Source: JBFEYJ01 sp041562215
Lineage (GTDB): Bacteria > Pseudomonadota > Gammaproteobacteria > Thiohalomonadales > Thiohalomonadaceae
Length of the DNA: 41,976 nt
Direction of reading: 5' to 3'
Assembly (NCBI GenBank): GCA_041562215.1
Contig: JBFEYJ010000005.1
Span: forward strand, 1 to 41,976
Shown here piece by piece: positions 8,176 through 15,911 of this stretch. Position numbers and translations under genes: made by a program. Below the pieces are notes generated by a model. It was not told where the DNA came from and did no database searches. It worked only from the letters and a program-made list of their open reading frames with translations. Within the stretch, counting starts at the first letter, position 1. The number at the start of each line of letters is the position of its first letter.

Positions 8176-8568
8176 TCAGCGTATCACTATCTCACCGCAA
8201 CCAAACGGGTGGCCACTGCCCCTGAGTCTGTCCACCAGCCCGACGTCATCGAACCGGCCGTAGGCCATTGAGTTATCCCAGAGTTCCAGGTGCGCCGGAT
8301 TGGCGGTGAAGTGGAACCGTCCACCGCCCATAACGGTAAGATCAGGCAGTGAAAACTCCAGATGTTCAGAGTCGCGCCAGTGATGGGGCAGACTGCGGTC
8401 GGAAAGAAAGCGCCCGAGCATCTGATTATGGAACAGATGTTCGTCCCTGGTCGCAAAGAGCAGGTATTCGTTTCCCTGCCAGCGGAATTGAAGAAATTTA
8501 CCCTCAACGGTCTTAGTGTTTGCCAGCATTTCCAGCGGTGGGTAGTTTTCGATAAACAGTCTGGGCAT
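8176..8568 (-). CDS. Janus/Ocnus (PHPT1-like) domain protein
   Basis: The 130-aa product contains VMGGGRFHFTANPAHLELW followed by NSMAYGRFDD. In eukaryotic protein histidine phosphatase PHPT1 and its insect relatives Janus and Ocnus, the corresponding pieces are a GGGRI-H strand and a YSxAYG motif, in the same order and spacing. A candidate catalytic His is in EHLFHNQMLGRF, in the position of the PHPT1 H-A-D-I-Y motif. The start ATG at 8568 is preceded by GAGGGAAAGG. If the assignment holds it may act on phosphohistidine or a related phosphoramidate, but bacterial members are uncharacterised to my knowledge. The match is from memory and short, so the confidence is moderate. Confidence 0.5.
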   Translation of the reverse strand: MPRLFIENYPPLEMLANTKTVEGKFLQFRWQGNEYLLFATRDEHLFHNQMLGRFLSDRSLPHHWRDSEHLEFSLPDLTVMGGGRFHFTANPAHLELWDNSMAYGRFDDVGLVDRLRGSGHPFGCGEIVIR

Positions 8569-9233
8569 GCCTTTCCCTCATGGTGTCAGAGTGATGCAAG
8601 AATAGCAGTCGGTACGGACGCTGCCCAGCCGGGGAAAGGGCATAATCAGTCATGACAAGAACGGTTATGACGAAGCAGTCTGTAATTGAACGCATTGTAT
8701 CCTGAGATCGCTTCGTTTCTCACAGCTTGCGGCTTGCAATGACAAAGAGAGAGCGTGCTGTGCTTCGTTAGCAATGACAAAGGCGATGAAACGATTCGGC
8801 CCCGGTGTTGACATGCGACTGATATTGAGATTAAACCGGTTGTTATTGCGACCGGTGTTTAGCAAAACCGGCTGTCATTGTGGCCGGTGTTGAGCTGTAA
8901 CTGGCTGTCATTGCGAGGAACGTCAGTGACGAAGCAATCTTTAACCGAAGGCGTTGCATCCTGAGATTGCACCGCTACCTGCTTCGGTTCCTCTCAGCTT
9001 GCGGCTCGTAATGATAAATGACTTCACACGGCTCGAATGAGAACAAGAGAGAGTGTTACGCTCCGTTAGCAATGATGTATCAGGTTCTGGTTTAGGCTTT
9101 GGAAATGTTTATTTTGGTGCCTCAAATTAACTTCATCTGCTAATGTCGAGGCGGCTCCAATATGGTGCGATTTTTTGGGCGGACAAAAGGAGTGACTGTA
9201 TGAGCCAAAGTAACACTCAATCGAGGGAGTGGC
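8569..9233. repeat. 665-bp noncoding field of CATTGCGAG-type repeats
   Basis: No credible gene is present. Degenerate copies of the same element as at 5645-5866 occur near 8700-8745 (ends GGCTTGCAATGACAAAG), 8762-8782, 8905-8942 (GTCATTGCGAGGAACG...GAAGCAATC), 8958-9018 and 9058-9077. Within it, 8833-8925 holds three imperfect tandem copies of a 32-33 bp unit (AAACCGGTTGTTATTGCGAC, AAACCGGCTGTCATTGTGGC, AACTGGCTGTCATTGCGAGG). The unit has no unique spacers and is not a CRISPR array. Confidence 0.65.
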
Positions 9234-9665
9234 ATGGAAACTAATGAATTCACTGGAAGATGCCATTGCGGCAATATTCGCTACCGTTTCACTACACGTC
9301 ACGGTCTGCATGAATTGCCGTTACGACGATGCAACTGCACTTTTTGCCGCAAGCATGGCGCGGTCTATATATCCGACCCATCGGGTGAGCTTGCAATTGA
9401 GGTGAAGGATCCTGATGCCCTGCGAAAATACCGTTTTTCATCCGAAATAGTGGATTTTCTGATTTGCGGCAATTGCGGGGTCATGACGACAGCGGTTGCG
9501 ACTATTGATGAGAGTATCTATGCGGTGGTCGTTGCCAACTCCATGGATGAACTTATGGTCAGGTCACCCGAGGAGAAAAAATTTGAGGGGGAGTCTGTGC
9601 AAGATGGAATGGCGCGCAGAAAGAGACACTGGATCGGAAAAGTAACGTTGAGTCATCGGGGCTGA
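9234..9665 (+). CDS. GFA/CENP-V family zinc-binding protein
   Basis: The 143-aa product starts TGRCHCGNIRY, the hallmark first zinc knuckle of the GFA (glutathione-dependent formaldehyde-activating enzyme) family, with Cys10 and Cys12. The structural zinc site is in RCNCTFCRKHG (Cys33, Cys35, Cys38) and the last pair is in LICGNCGV (Cys78, Cys81). All expected Cys ligands are therefore present. GAGGGAG lies just before the ATG at 9234. Family members are glutathione- or S-nitrosoglutathione-related enzymes or of unknown role; a specific reaction cannot be claimed. It lies alone downstream of the repeat field. Confidence 0.88.
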   Translation: METNEFTGRCHCGNIRYRFTTRHGLHELPLRRCNCTFCRKHGAVYISDPSGELAIEVKDPDALRKYRFSSEIVDFLICGNCGVMTTAVATIDESIYAVVVANSMDELMVRSPEEKKFEGESVQDGMARRKRHWIGKVTLSHRG

Positions 9666-9747
9666 TGGTCGCTATCGGTGACCGCGGGAGTATCTTCCTT
9701 TTAAAGTGTTCAGACTTCCCCATTATTTTTCGTTGTTTGCCGGACGG

Positions 9748-9975
9748 TCAGGCCGAACCTTTTTTTATACCGAGCCGAACCAGCCGCAGCACGAGCAGGA
9801 CCAGTGGCGAGCCGTGCATCAGCAGATCGAAAATATCGATGCCGCGTACCAGCGTGCCGTCGGCGAGCATCTTGAGTTTTTCCCACAGGTGAGGCTCCGG
9901 GGCGAAGGGAACCAGCCCCAATAACAGGGTGGCTATGACCAGGGTAGAGAGCGGGATTTTGTCCAGCCAACTCAT
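9748..9975 (-). CDS. Small two-helix membrane protein, last gene of the arsS operon
   Basis: The product from the ATG at 9975 is 75 aa: MSWLDKIPLSTLVIATLLLG (first helix), a short loop with PEPHLWEKLKML, then a second hydrophobic segment near LLMHGSPLVLLVLRLV. The start overlaps the stop of the preceding gene by one base (TGATG), so it is translationally coupled to the DUF2064 gene. Its function is unknown; I recall similar short proteins in gammaproteobacteria sometimes labelled RND-transporter-like, but nothing here supports a transport activity. Confidence 0.7.
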   Translation of the reverse strand: MSWLDKIPLSTLVIATLLLGLVPFAPEPHLWEKLKMLADGTLVRGIDIFDLLMHGSPLVLLVLRLVRLGIKKGSA

Positions 9976-10619
9976 CAAGAGGCTCCTTCGGCAGGTTTAA
10001 AAGGCAGATCGGGAAAGCGGCGCAGATCCTCCGGGCGATCAAGATCGTGTTTGACCTTAAGCAGGTGGGTCTTCATGCCGAGCTGCTGCAATCGGCGGTG
10101 CGTTTCGCTTAGAACCCTGTCTTCTCCCCACACCATATCATTAAACAGTGAGGGTTCGAAACGGCGTAGACCAAGCAGGTAGTAGCCGCCGTCTGCCGCC
10201 GGGCCGATCACCGCATCGGCCTCCTGGCGAAGCAGTGCGGCGGCCTGGTGGAGATCATCGGCGCCCAGGTCGGGGCAGTCGGTGCCGATGATGATAGCCC
10301 ACGGATATTCGCTCAGTGCACGTTCAAACGCCTGCGCCATACGTGCACCCAGGTCATCTCCCTGTTGCCGGTGCAAGGTGATGTGGTGGTGCTCGGCACA
10401 GTGAGTAAAGGCAGGGTGGGTGGTATTGGGTGTGCACCAGAGCTGCACGCCACCGCCTTGCCAATCCCTGGCTGTCGCGAAGGTAGACTTGAGCAGATAA
10501 TGCTGCAGCTCAGCGGCGTCTTCTTCGCCGAGGGCCGGGATTAGCCGCGTTTTGGCCTTGCCGGGAAGTGGTGCCTTGGCGAAGATGAGCAGCACCCCAT
10601 CGTTTAGGTTTATTGACAT
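9975..10619 (-). CDS. DUF2064 / arsenosugar-biosynthesis glycosyltransferase-like protein
   Basis: The 214-aa product begins with LLIFAKAPLPGKAKTRLIPA, the nucleotide-binding N-terminus of the DUF2064 (TIGR04282-type) glycosyltransferase family. It continues with IIIGTDCPDLGADDL and GPAADGGYYLLGLRR, the metal and nucleotide-sugar loop signatures. It sits 7 bp downstream of arsS and overlaps the small membrane-protein gene. The family is repeatedly found beside ArsS and is proposed to add the ribose-linked moiety in arsenosugar synthesis; the biochemistry is an inference from context. The start at 10619 is the first Met giving the family N-terminus. Confidence 0.85.
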   Translation of the reverse strand: MSINLNDGVLLIFAKAPLPGKAKTRLIPALGEEDAAELQHYLLKSTFATARDWQGGGVQLWCTPNTTHPAFTHCAEHHHITLHRQQGDDLGARMAQAFERALSEYPWAIIIGTDCPDLGADDLHQAAALLRQEADAVIGPAADGGYYLLGLRRFEPSLFNDMVWGEDRVLSETHRRLQQLGMKTHLLKVKHDLDRPEDLRRFPDLPFKPAEGAS

Positions 10620-10626
10620 CGGTCGA

Positions 10627-11595
10627 TCAGCCAAGCGCGCCGCCGCAACTGCTTCCCTGTCCTGCGGTGCAGCCGTAGCAATGGTCGGCCACGGCGATCG
10701 GGCTTCCGGCAAGCTCGCGGACATCAATCGTGTCGAGCTTGTGCACCCCCTCACCGCGCCCGCAAAGCGGCAGTGAAAGTACCTGGTTAAAGTCGCAGTC
10801 GTAGACATGGCCCTGCCAATCGATGCTGACCAGGTGGCGGCACATCACCTGTGACAGGTTTCGCTCCTCGAAGTTATCGCGCAACAGTGCCATATACGCC
10901 TCAAACTGCCCATTGGAAACAAGGGCGCTGCCAAAGCGCTGGATCGGCATGTTCACCAGCGTCAGCAGACGGTTAAAGCGGATCCCGTACTGTTCATCGA
11001 GCACCCGACGGTAGTCCTGCTCCAGTGCGGCCTGTGGTGGTGGCAGGGAGGGACCGGTAGGGTTGTACATCAGGTTCAGTTCCAGGCCGCTATCCGGGTC
11101 ACCATAGCCGAGGGCGTTGAGCTTGCGCAGGCCCTCAATACTGGAGCCGAAAACACCCTTGCCGCGCTGGCCGTTGACGTTTTCCTCCAGGTAGCAGGGC
11201 AGGGAGGCGACCACCTCTACCTGCTCTGCGGCAAGAAATTCAGCCAGTGTCTCCTGTTCCGGCTCCTGCAAAATCGTAAGATTACAGCGGTCGATCACCG
11301 CTGTGCCGAGTTGTCGTGCCGCGCTGACAAGGCGGCGAAAGTGGGGATTGAGCTCCGGTGCGCCGCCGGTCAGGTCGAGCCTGGGGATCCAGTGTTGTTC
11401 GAGAAATCGCAGCACCGTATCGATAGTCTCAGCGGTCATCACTTCGGTTCGTTTCGGCCCGGCGTTGATATGGCAGTGCAGGCATTGCTGGTTACACAGG
11501 TAACCGAGATTCACCTGCAGCGTCTGCAGCGCGCCGCGATGAATCGCGGGGAAGTCGCTGCGGTCGGGGTTCAGATAGGGGAGCATGTCATGCAT
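10627..11595 (-). CDS. arsS: Arsenosugar biosynthesis radical SAM protein ArsS
   Basis: Radical SAM enzyme of 322 aa with the cluster motif CNQQCLHC (Cys34, Cys38, Cys41), followed by DLTGGAPELNPHF and a C-terminal Cys-rich domain containing VMCRHLVSIDWQGHVYDCDF and CYGCTAGQGSSCGG. This architecture, radical SAM plus a DUF3641-like auxiliary domain, is that of ArsS, which converts dimethylarsenite and SAM-derived 5'-deoxyadenosyl to a dimethylarsinoyl nucleoside in arsenosugar formation. It lies 13 bp downstream of the VTT-rhodanese gene and 7 bp upstream of the DUF2064 gene, all in one direction. No arsM methyltransferase is visible in the window, so the methylated substrate must come from elsewhere. 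Confidence 0.9.
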   Translation of the reverse strand: MHDMLPYLNPDRSDFPAIHRGALQTLQVNLGYLCNQQCLHCHINAGPKRTEVMTAETIDTVLRFLEQHWIPRLDLTGGAPELNPHFRRLVSAARQLGTAVIDRCNLTILQEPEQETLAEFLAAEQVEVVASLPCYLEENVNGQRGKGVFGSSIEGLRKLNALGYGDPDSGLELNLMYNPTGPSLPPPQAALEQDYRRVLDEQYGIRFNRLLTLVNMPIQRFGSALVSNGQFEAYMALLRDNFEERNLSQVMCRHLVSIDWQGHVYDCDFNQVLSLPLCGRGEGVHKLDTIDVRELAGSPIAVADHCYGCTAGQGSSCGGALG

Positions 11596-11608
11596 GGGTC
11601 GGTCTCGC

Positions 11609-12574
11609 TTATCGCTCTACGGGATAGCCGTGTTCATTCCAGGCGATCATGCCACCACGCACGACATGAATGTCTGAAAAGCCATTCCGGGATAGCAACA
11701 GCGTTGCTTTGCTGGAGCGTACATCGGTACGGCAAACGATGGCCACAGGCTTTTCAAGGTTGGCGTTCAGCTCGCTAATGCGTGTGGGGAGATCGGCCAA
11801 GGGGATGTTGACTGCACCGGCAATGTGCCCCAATTCACCTTCAAACTCATCGCTTGTGCGGACATCGAGTATCAAGGGGGGCTCAGTGCCGGCAATTCGC
11901 TGTTGCAGGCTCTCCACATCAAGCATCGGCCCCAGGCGAAGCCGGGTGATGAGCCGTGGCAGAAAGGCGACCGTGGCGAGCAGCGCCAGTGCCAGCAATC
12001 CCTTCTGGATCGCCGCTTGACCACCGGCCACGGCTTCGCGCCCGGCATAACCGAGGTATGTATAGGCGAGCGCTCCCGGAAGCATGAAAAGGTAGGAAGC
12101 GACGATGTAGTGGGAGAGCCTGATACGCGTCAGACCAAGTGCGTAATTGAGCACATTGAACGGGAATAGTGGCACCAGTCGGACAAAGGCGATAAAGCGC
12201 CATCCCTCGGTCTCTACCCCGTTTTTGAGCTGTTTGAGTTTGCCGTGACTCTTGCGCTCCACCCAATCGGCAGCCAGATAGCGGGCAATAATAAAGGCGA
12301 TAGTGGCGCCGAGTGTTGCGCCGGTGAGATTGTAGATCGTGCCCCAGACGGGGCCGAAAATAGCCCCACCGGCCAGGGTCAGCACTGATCCGGGCAGGAA
12401 TATTACGGTGCCCAGCGCATAGATCAGGATGAAGATAAAAGGACCGGCCATACCGGCACCCGCTACCCAATGCTCCAGCGCCTCGGTACTGAGTTGGTCG
12501 CGGTACTGTACCGCGATGATGATGGCCACAACCACCAGGGCGGCGATTGTACCGCGCAGGAGCGTCTTCTTCAT
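11609..12574 (-). CDS. VTT (DedA/TVP38) membrane protein fused to a C-terminal rhodanese domain
   Basis: The 321-aa product has an N-terminal helix, then a VTT/SNARE-associated membrane domain with FLPGSVLTLAGGAIFGPVWG and RLVPLFPFNVLNYALGL (about residues 45-200). After a further helix it ends in a rhodanese domain (about 225-320) with ILDVRTSDEFEGELGHIAGA and an active-site loop CRTDVRS whose Cys is residue 281. The catalytic Cys is therefore intact. This is the first gene of the operon that includes arsS. The domain pairing suggests sulfur-transfer chemistry at the inner membrane, but the substrate is unknown. Confidence 0.88.
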   Translation of the reverse strand: MKKTLLRGTIAALVVVAIIIAVQYRDQLSTEALEHWVAGAGMAGPFIFILIYALGTVIFLPGSVLTLAGGAIFGPVWGTIYNLTGATLGATIAFIIARYLAADWVERKSHGKLKQLKNGVETEGWRFIAFVRLVPLFPFNVLNYALGLTRIRLSHYIVASYLFMLPGALAYTYLGYAGREAVAGGQAAIQKGLLALALLATVAFLPRLITRLRLGPMLDVESLQQRIAGTEPPLILDVRTSDEFEGELGHIAGAVNIPLADLPTRISELNANLEKPVAIVCRTDVRSSKATLLLSRNGFSDIHVVRGGMIAWNEHGYPVER

Positions 12575-12704
12575 TTAATTGCCTCGATTCTCTATTCGCC
12601 ACAGACAGGTCTTGATACAGAAAGAGATAACTCTTGTTACGTACGAACACAAAGGAGTAAGGAACGGTTGCCTGCATCTCTTTGCGAGAGTTATAACCTT
12701 CTGA

Positions 12705-13571
12705 TCATTCGTTGTTGTCCGGGTTGCTCCACTGTCGGCGGTTAATGGCGTAGTCAGTCACCTTGCCACGAAACGGCATCAAGAGCAGTCCATCGATGCG
12801 GCTCGCCTCTGCCGGGGTGCGGAATTTATGGATGCCGATGGTCATCCCCTCGTGACCGCCGCGTGGTTGGTCTCGGTAGGTACCTAGCAGGCGGTCCCAC
12901 AAAGAGAGATTGAAGCCGAAGTTGCTGTTGGCCTCGTCATCCTCCACCGAGTGGTGTACCCGGTGCATGTCGGGAGTCACTACCAGCAGGCGTAGCACCC
13001 GGTCGAGTCCCAGCGGCAGTCGGATGTTGCTGTGGTTGAACATAGCCATGGCATTTAATACCACCTCGAAGATCACCACCGCTACCACTGGCGCCCCCAG
13101 AACAATGATAGTGGCGAACTTGATCAGCATCGAAAGGATGATCTCGAAAGGGTGAAAGCGGGCGCCGGTGGTGACGTCAAAATCGAGATCCGCATGGTGT
13201 ACCCGGTGCAATCGCCAAAATAGCGGAACTGCATGAACCATCACGTGCTGCAGATAGATAACAAGGTCCATTGCCACCACCGTGATCGCCACTGCAAACC
13301 AGTAGGGCATGGCAAAGTGATTGAGCAGCCCCCACCCCTGGTCGCCGGCGAAGGCGGCCATTCCCACCGCGGCGGCGGGGAAGAGGAGGCGCAGCAGCAA
13401 GGTGTTGAAGACCACCAGCCCCAGGTTGCTGGACCAGCGCAGTGCCTTGGAGATCATCAACCCACGGCGTGGCGCCATTACTTCCCATAATGCCATCAGC
13501 GCCAGTACACCGAAGAAGAAGCCGAGACGCACAGCTGTCTCGTGTTGCAGGATCCAGTCGTTAATACCCAT
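12705..13571 (-). CDS. Sterol desaturase / fatty acid hydroxylase family membrane enzyme
   Basis: The 288-aa product has several hydrophobic segments and the three His clusters of the diiron fatty acid hydroxylase superfamily: HVMVHAVPLFWRLHRVHHAD (residues about 107-126), a middle RFHPFE and HSNIRLP region, and the C-terminal HRVHHSVEDDEANSNFG. These bind two irons at the cytoplasmic face and hydroxylate or desaturate lipid chains. It lies 131 bp upstream of the VTT-rhodanese gene in the same direction and is divergent from the ArsR-rhodanese gene (84 bp apart), so that regulator may control it. Confidence 0.9.
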   Translation of the reverse strand: MGINDWILQHETAVRLGFFFGVLALMALWEVMAPRRGLMISKALRWSSNLGLVVFNTLLLRLLFPAAAVGMAAFAGDQGWGLLNHFAMPYWFAVAITVVAMDLVIYLQHVMVHAVPLFWRLHRVHHADLDFDVTTGARFHPFEIILSMLIKFATIIVLGAPVVAVVIFEVVLNAMAMFNHSNIRLPLGLDRVLRLLVVTPDMHRVHHSVEDDEANSNFGFNLSLWDRLLGTYRDQPRGGHEGMTIGIHKFRTPAEASRIDGLLLMPFRGKVTDYAINRRQWSNPDNNE

Positions 13572-13611
13572 CTCACGAACCCCTCTGTTATAGTTATATG
13601 AATTATCATCT

Positions 13612-13623
13612 ATTCAAGTGAAT
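13612..13623. promoter_or_regulatory. Candidate ArsR-type operator between divergent genes
   Basis: ATTCAAGTGAAT is an exact inverted repeat (ATTCA, 2-bp spacer, TGAAT) in the AT-rich 84-bp gap between the fatty acid hydroxylase and the ArsR-rhodanese gene. A wider, looser symmetry (ATATGAAT at 13596 and TTGAATAT at 13627) surrounds it. Position and symmetry suit an ArsR-family site; binding is an inference. Confidence 0.4.
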
Positions 13624-13654
13624 GGTTGAATATAGCATGACAGGAGATGAGTAA

Positions 13655-14320
13655 GTGTCAAGCGGCCACTTCAAACAGGATCTTTTCACCCAGTTCGCCC
13701 GGGTGGGCAAGGCGCTGGGCAACGGCAATCGGCTGGAGCTGCTGGAGTTCATCGCTCAGGGCGAGCGCAGCGTCGAGGAGCTGGCGAACGTGGCCGGCCT
13801 CACTGTTGCCAACACATCCCAGCATCTCCAGCTTCTCCGGCACACGGGACTGGTAAACTGCCGCAAGGCGGGGCTTAAGGTCTTCTACTCCATCAGCGAT
13901 AGTGATGTGCTCGAGTTGTTCGCCATGTTACGCCGGGTGGCGGAACGGCATCTGGGCGAGGTTGACCAGCTGGTGCAGACCTACCTTACGGCCAAGGATG
14001 CCCTTGAGCCATTGGCACGTTCCGAACTGCTGGAGCGTGTACGTGACGGTTTGGTGACGGTGCTTGATGTGCGTCCACCCGAGGAGTATGCGGCCGGACA
14101 CCTGCCCGGCGCCGTCAATGTCCCCTTGGCGCAACTGGAGGAACAGCTCGATGAGCTGGACCCGAGGCATGAGGTTGTCGCCTACTGTCGCGGCCCCCAC
14201 TGTATTCTCGCTTTCGAGGCCGTAGCGTGGTTGCGTGAGCGTGGATTCACTGCACGACGACTCCAGGACGGCTTTCCCGAGTGGCAGTTGGCCGGATTGC
14301 CTGTTGATAAACAGCAATAA
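13655..14320 (+). CDS. ArsR-family regulator with C-terminal rhodanese domain
   Basis: The 221-aa product starts at GTG 13655, with AGGAG 8 nt upstream. Residues 1-100 form an ArsR-type winged helix: ARVGKALGNGNRLELLEFI, then SVEELANVAGLTVANTSQHL with the recognition helix and HTGLVNCRKAGLKVFYSI. Residues about 125-218 are a rhodanese domain with VTVLDVRPPEEYAAGHLPGA and the active loop CRGPHC (Cys178). Such fusions are thought to sense persulfide or related sulfur species. Divergence from the hydroxylase gene and the palindrome at 13612 suggest autoregulation and control of that gene. The upstream ATG at 13647 is in another frame. Confidence 0.9.
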   Translation: MSSGHFKQDLFTQFARVGKALGNGNRLELLEFIAQGERSVEELANVAGLTVANTSQHLQLLRHTGLVNCRKAGLKVFYSISDSDVLELFAMLRRVAERHLGEVDQLVQTYLTAKDALEPLARSELLERVRDGLVTVLDVRPPEEYAAGHLPGAVNVPLAQLEEQLDELDPRHEVVAYCRGPHCILAFEAVAWLRERGFTARRLQDGFPEWQLAGLPVDKQQ

Positions 14321-14495
14321 ACCCAGCATCCAAGGAGTCATGTCGGTGCGGGCTCCAGATTGCCGGCCAGCGCTTGCGATGACGATATTCGACGAATAGA
14401 GCTACGGTATGCCGGGGAATCTTCCGCCGGGTCGATGCGCTTCATCGCACGACGGTGGGCCTTGCCCTTTTGCGCTCTTTCAGGCAACAGAAGTT

Positions 14496-14848
14496 TTACG
14501 CGGAGGGGCCGGCTGGTGGCTTCGCGGCCTCCTCGTCCTTGCGCTTGAGTGAGTTGATAACCTTCACCGCGATAAAGATCGCTAAGGCTATAATCGTAAA
14601 TTCGATAACTGTCTGGATGAATTTTCAGTAGCCAATAACCACTACAGGCGTCGTGCCGGTGGCTTACTAAAGGGTGATCGCCAGATTAGGGAAATCGACA
14701 CCCCCTGCGAAAAGCCGATTGGCGGCATGAGCACATCCGCGACAAAGGATGAAACGCTTTTGCCGATCGCCGCGCTAATGATAATCCCTGCAGCCACGAC
14801 GACGTTCCCCTTGACGGCAAATTCCTTGAATTCTTTCATTATTCCCAT
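14496..14848 (-). pseudogene. mscL: mscL pseudogene (frameshift plus three in-frame stops)
   Basis: From the ATG at 14848 the reading is MGIMKEFKEFAVKGNVVVAA and then VSSFVADVLMPPIG, clearly the N-terminus of the large-conductance mechanosensitive channel. After PPIG the frame shifts by one base; the correct continuation AGGVDFPNLAITL lies in the next frame, followed by TAG TAA (14664-14669), then ATGTTPVVVIGY, a TGA at 14625-14627, and KFIQTVIEFTIIALAIFIAV with a C-terminal tail ending at TAA 14496-14498. One residue also appears deleted in the first helix (GNVV-VAAG). With one frameshift and three stops it cannot make a channel. Intact MscL is about 136 aa. Confidence 0.9.
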
Positions 14849-15127
14849 AACAGTTTCTCTGCATAAGGTTTTATGTCGAAGTCCAGAGCAATAAGCTGCG
14901 CCACTGTGTTGACGTGTAACAGAGTGTCGTGAATTAAAACGGTGTAGCTTCCTGACCTCAAATTTATGTGGGGGATAGAACATCAGGCTGCGCAGTTGAC
15001 CGGCGTTGCCGCTTCACTCGAGTCAGTCCCTTGAGCGACTATCAGGTGATGTTGGGTGAAATTTCCGGTTTGTTTTTGCTCCTCTGTTATCATAAAGCCT
15101 TTTCGTAAGTCTCAAGGCGTATAATCG

Positions 15128-15427
15128 ATGTCACATGATGAAAATCCAATGGAACTGGCGGCGCGGCAAGTAGTTGAGCTGGGCAATGAAGTGGCGGACC
15201 TCGATCAGGAGGCGGATATGCGGGATATTGCCGATGGCCTATTGGCCGGGGCTGTCCATTACTGGCTCTATGCCAACCAGCCTTGTGATGATCCGATGTG
15301 TGAGGATTGTGCGTCTATAGGGACCGCAGAATTGCGTCTGACGGAGATGAAAAAATTGCTGGATGAATTCGCCCGCGATAGCGACTATTACCATACCCCT
15401 AACGATACAAATGTTGGGCGCGCCTGA
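15128..15427 (+). CDS. Conserved hypothetical protein, 99 aa
   Basis: Unrecognised acidic, soluble, probably helical protein. The N-terminal half (MELAARQVVELGNEVADLDQ) looks helical; the middle has ANQPCDDPMCEDCASI with three Cys in a C-x4-C-x2-C arrangement, which could bind a metal; the end is TAELRLTEMKKLLDEFARD. The start ATG has only a weak AAGGCG upstream. It is flanked by noncoding DNA on both sides and may be monocistronic. Confidence 0.6.
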   Translation: MSHDENPMELAARQVVELGNEVADLDQEADMRDIADGLLAGAVHYWLYANQPCDDPMCEDCASIGTAELRLTEMKKLLDEFARDSDYYHTPNDTNVGRA

Positions 15428-15911
15428 TTGCACCGCAAAATTAAGCACTGCGCGGTAAGACGAAAAAAAACGGGGTAAAGTCGGGCATTCCTTTGTTGAA
15501 ACTGCACCGCACTCGGTGAGTGCTCCGTTTCTTACCGATTCCTTCGGTACACTCCCTCTCGGCATACAATAGTTGGCCCGGGCCGTCCTCTTGTCACCCG
15601 GTTGGCGTAACACCTAAATCCCACCAAGGGCCTAATGCCGGTCAGGCAAGTGGTTCGTCTGACGAGGCCCTGTTCCTTGGCGAATATTCGCCGAGAGTAT
15701 CGGTCCTGTCGTATTTCTGAAACCACCAAAGACCACATCGTATGTCATGGACATCCTAGTTCTAACCTTGTCTCACGTGTTCATGGTGGTGAAGATAGAG
15801 CAGCTGATTAACCGCATGGCGTAGCGGCATCGTCAACGTATGGATCTTGTGCTAGTCCTTTAAGTATGGCTTTTTGATTCTGTTCGGCCCCGACCGACAA
15901 GGAGCGGTAGC
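15428..15911. other. 484-bp noncoding stretch rich in inverted repeats
   Basis: No credible gene. Visible inverted repeats are: GCACTC-ggt-GAGTGC at 15509-15523; ACCGA-ttcct-TCGGT at 15534-15548; a nested pair AGGGCCT (15627) with AGGCCCT (15665) enclosing GTCAG and CTGAC; and the palindrome GGCGAATATTCGCC at 15679-15692. It could be a structured RNA or a decayed element. No poly-T terminator is evident after the last hairpin. Confidence 0.4.

Noticed and set aside
8833..8940. Possible CRISPR array near the orphan cas6
   Set aside because: The 32-33 bp units are contiguous and degenerate, with no spacers, and match the dispersed repeat family.
14642..14983. Intact 113-aa MscL-like protein
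   Set aside because: After PPIG the frame leaves the MscL sequence; the real continuation is in another frame with three stops.
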